The translations under genes were made by a program, and so were the position numbers. Positions 61,381 to 64,000 of a DNA stretch of 64,000 nt are shown here, one piece after another. The stretch spans positions 9,625,001-9,689,000 of the forward strand of contig CM067530.1 in the NCBI GenBank assembly GCA_034509925.1. The letters are read 5' to 3'. Position 1 is the stretch's first letter, and every line of letters starts with the position of its first letter. The notes under the pieces are model-generated. The model searched no databases. It was not told where the DNA came from and worked only from the letters and a program-made list of their open reading frames with translations. Source of the DNA: Hirudinaria manillensis (lineage: Eukaryota > Annelida > Clitellata > Hirudinida > Hirudinidae).

Positions 61381-64000
61381 ATGAGTGTCGATAATAAAGC
61401 TGTCCATTTCGTGGCTGGAGCGTGAGTTCAATTAGATTATTGTTAATACTTATTGGTCTTTGATTTTGTAAAGCAATGTTAATGTAATTAGTTTGGCTTT
61501 CCCCGTATATCTTAGGCTGGCGGTTAGTAATGTGCATGATACACACATGTCTACACCACGTATATATGAAAACGTTTGAGGACTGGGGAACTCCTGATGA
61601 TCCCAGTCAGAGCTCCAAGTCGGAGCAGTAAGAAAATATACCACTTTGTAGACACTTCAAGAACTTAATTTTTGTGCAGCATCAGCGGCATGACTGGTAG
61701 CATTGTGACCTGCCCACTGGATGTTGCCAAAACAAGACTCCAATCCTCACTTGTTTCCACATATGCATCTGTGAATTCACAACAATTTGGTTCATATCAA
61801 AATGTCTGCACTCAGAATCTTCAACAGCGTTTGAGATGCATGTCTACAATGACATATCCAACTCCATCTCATTGTCCGGGATCTGTGGGTCTTGTAAAAT
61901 GCATCAAGTAAGTGCTTTGTTTAATTATCCATTATTTAGTGTTTGTGTTGCTAATATTTGTTACTTATTTATTTTATGTTTGAGTTTACTGCATCGTGTT
62001 ACTTGACATTTGTTTATTTTTGGTTTTTTTGGTTTCTTCATAAGATATGTAAACTTGAAGTATTCCATTAGGTGACATTGTAAAACTAGTTATTGTACGT
62101 TTGTTGAAAATTAAGTTAAAAATCAAATTTATTGATTGTCATGAATCTTAGACTGTTAATGCAGGACTAGGTGGTATTAATTATGATTTTTATTAACCAA
62201 TTATTTGCAATTTTCAAGACACATAGTCCACACCGAGGGTTATCGGGCTCTCTTTAAGGGACTTGGGCCAACGCTTGTCGGAGTTGCACCTTCTAGGTTT
62301 GTTTTGAGACTTGCTGGATTTTGTTGGGTTGTTTCATTTTAGAATTTACAGTTTAATGTAATTATACAATAATTCATAAGTAGTTATGATGTCTAGAAAT
62401 ATATTAGAAGGTAATTGAAACTGGGTGAACAGGCAAAGTTTAATAAATAAATTTGCTATCAATGTATTAATCTCCAGAGCAATATATTTCACATCCTATG
62501 ACCACTGCAAGAAGATGTACTCTGAATTGATCGGCCCATCTTCCCAGGCCGAGTTCTCGACCGTACATCTACTGTCGGCTGCTTCTGCAGGTATGCAATC
62601 GAGTAGACCTTGATAAAAAAATATCACGGGGATTTATTCAACGTAACGATTTACTGCTGATTTTTAATTAATTTATCGGATGGCAGAATTGCGACGGTGG
62701 ATTTAATGTTCAATGACAAAGGAAAATTCACTGTAGTTGGATCAATTTTTATGGCAAGAGAGGATTTAGTGTCTTCAAATCGAGACGTCGTTCGCATGAT
62801 ATTCTTGCAATATCGAATTATTAATTATTTCTTATGCATTTCATTTTCTTTGACATGAAAAGCGAGAAGCTGTAAGTACCTTTTGTGCGTAACATTGGAT
62901 GTCCGAGTGGCTAACTGTTCATTTAATTTCCACTGACAAAACTGGGAAGGTTCAAGCCTTCATGTCCTTTTGGCATTTTTATAATGAACTGTTTGTCAAT
63001 GCCAGTTTTTAATGTGGGAAAAGTTGAGGCATCGCATCGAGACCCTTTTGCCTTCGTTAATTTTGTTTATTTCAGTTGTCATGATGTTTTTACTGGTGCT
63101 TGTTGTTTGAAGGTTTTGTTTGTACCACTTCCACCAATCCTATTTGGATGATCAGAACGAGACTACAACTGAACAACAAGTAGGGAATATTTCAGTGCCA
63201 CTCTCAACTAATAATCTCTGTAATCACCAATCTTTATTCATAAGGAGTATCTTAATTAACTATCCTTTCATTATTAAACGAAATTGTCAACTTTCTGAAG
63301 GACTGGCTCTGGGTCGTCCACGATGCAGTGCATCCGTTCCATCTACCAGCAGCACGGCATCGCAGGCTTCTACAAAGGTCTCGTGGCTTCCTACTTTGGT
63401 ATCACGGAAACGGCCATACACTTCGTGATCTACGAGGCCATCAAGGCCCAGATCGTCGAGAGCAGAAGGAAAAAACTGATGCTCGAAAAGTCCCAGAAGG
63501 TGAGGAGTTTCTCCGGAGACGGTAACTCCATGAACGGCCCCATCGTGGATGGAGAGGAAGACGACCTGTTCGACGTAGAGGATGCCATGAAAGGAAACGT
63601 GGAGCCGGTGGAGTTTCTGAAGTACATGGGGGCCGCTGCCGTTTCAAAGACCGTCGCCACCTGCATAGCCTACCCTCACGGTTCGGTTTCGTCACTGTTT
63701 CAATTCAAATGAGATGCAAATTAATCGACGCTCTACCTTTCGCTTTACATCTTCGTCGTCTTGCGTGCGAAAAGTTTGGCATCTATGCAAATAAAAAAGA
63801 ACATCTTAAAATTAATAAATTGTAATTTTTTTAAAATTTGGCAGAGGTTGCCAGGACACGACTTAGGGAAGAGAACTCTAGATACAGAACCTTTGTTGGG
63901 ACCATTGTTACCGTCTTCAAAGAAGAGGGACATAGGGGATTGTACAGAGGTCTGGGCACTCAGCTTATAAAGCACATCCCGAACACAGCCATTGTCCTGG
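61381..64000 (+). CDS. Mitochondrial carrier, SLC25A33/SLC25A36 type (partial, cut by window end)
   Basis: Inner-membrane carrier; this subgroup moves pyrimidine nucleotides (family knowledge). Exons: 61381-61421, 61680-61907, 62219-62296, 62478-62590, 63113-63179, 63301-63680, 63845 to beyond 64000. Phases are consistent throughout. All three repeat signatures are visible: [23 protein letters not shown] and [13 protein letters not shown], plus [20 protein letters not shown] and [20 protein letters not shown] long insert in repeat 1 ([15 protein letters not shown]...) and the KTGSGSS and acidic [11 protein letters not shown] inserts are also seen. The start ([14 protein letters not shown]) is the first ATG in frame with the splice phase. 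Only the last few dozen residues should be missing. A33 versus A36 cannot be told from this. Confidence 0.93.
62897..62967 (+). repeat. Possible tRNA-derived element in carrier intron 4
   Basis: A-box-like GTCCGAGTGGCTAA and, about 40 nt later, B-box-like GGTTCAAGCC, ending in CATGTCC. The acceptor stem pairs poorly, so it is more likely a decayed tRNA-derived SINE than a working tRNA gene. Confidence 0.25.

Overview
The window is genomic DNA from an invertebrate animal. Genes are split by many GT-AG introns, the sequence is AT-rich, microsatellites are common, and the conserved genes are animal housekeeping genes. I cannot name the taxon.

Layout. (1) 761-7169, minus: a complete 20-exon USP5 (isopeptidase T) gene, 807 aa. 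(2) 7170-21099: about 14 kb with no gene I can support, holding microsatellites and two RFX-type X-box motifs, one grouped with a CRE and an E-box. (3) 21100-24932, minus: a complete 10-exon ornithine decarboxylase gene, 456 aa, with a candidate TATA promoter near 26.48 kb. (4) 29565-36707, plus: a complete 12-exon gamma-glutamyltranspeptidase gene, 605 aa. (5) 37958-38801, minus: a complete 4-exon gene for a 135-aa protein built around one CS/p23-like domain. (6) 38861-41290: a 190-bp inverted repeat flanking the 3' end of a CR1/L2-like non-LTR retrotransposon. (7) 41.8-60.8 kb: a mosaic of segmental duplications. (8) 61381-64000, plus: a mitochondrial carrier (SLC25A33/36 type) that runs off the right edge.

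The mosaic is the unusual part. It carries four large copies (A, B, C, D) and three fragments (A2, D2, E) of a gene family I do not recognise. Between them lie broken copies of pieces of the neighbouring genes: GGT exon 10, CS-gene exons 2-3, a 79-codon unknown ORF and cyclophilin exons. Introns and flanks are copied too, so this is DNA-level duplication and not retroposition. A ~40-bp motif sits at or near many of the junctions, about ten times.

Copy B (49422-52139) can be assembled into one uninterrupted 654-codon frame, but only if about ten introns of 19-38 nt are removed, besides five longer ones. At several of these sites the copies differ in intron length while the flanking exon frame is kept. 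The other genes here have no intron shorter than about 65 nt. This family, with its micro-introns and repeated co-duplication, is my best candidate for something undescribed. Everything about its function is unknown.
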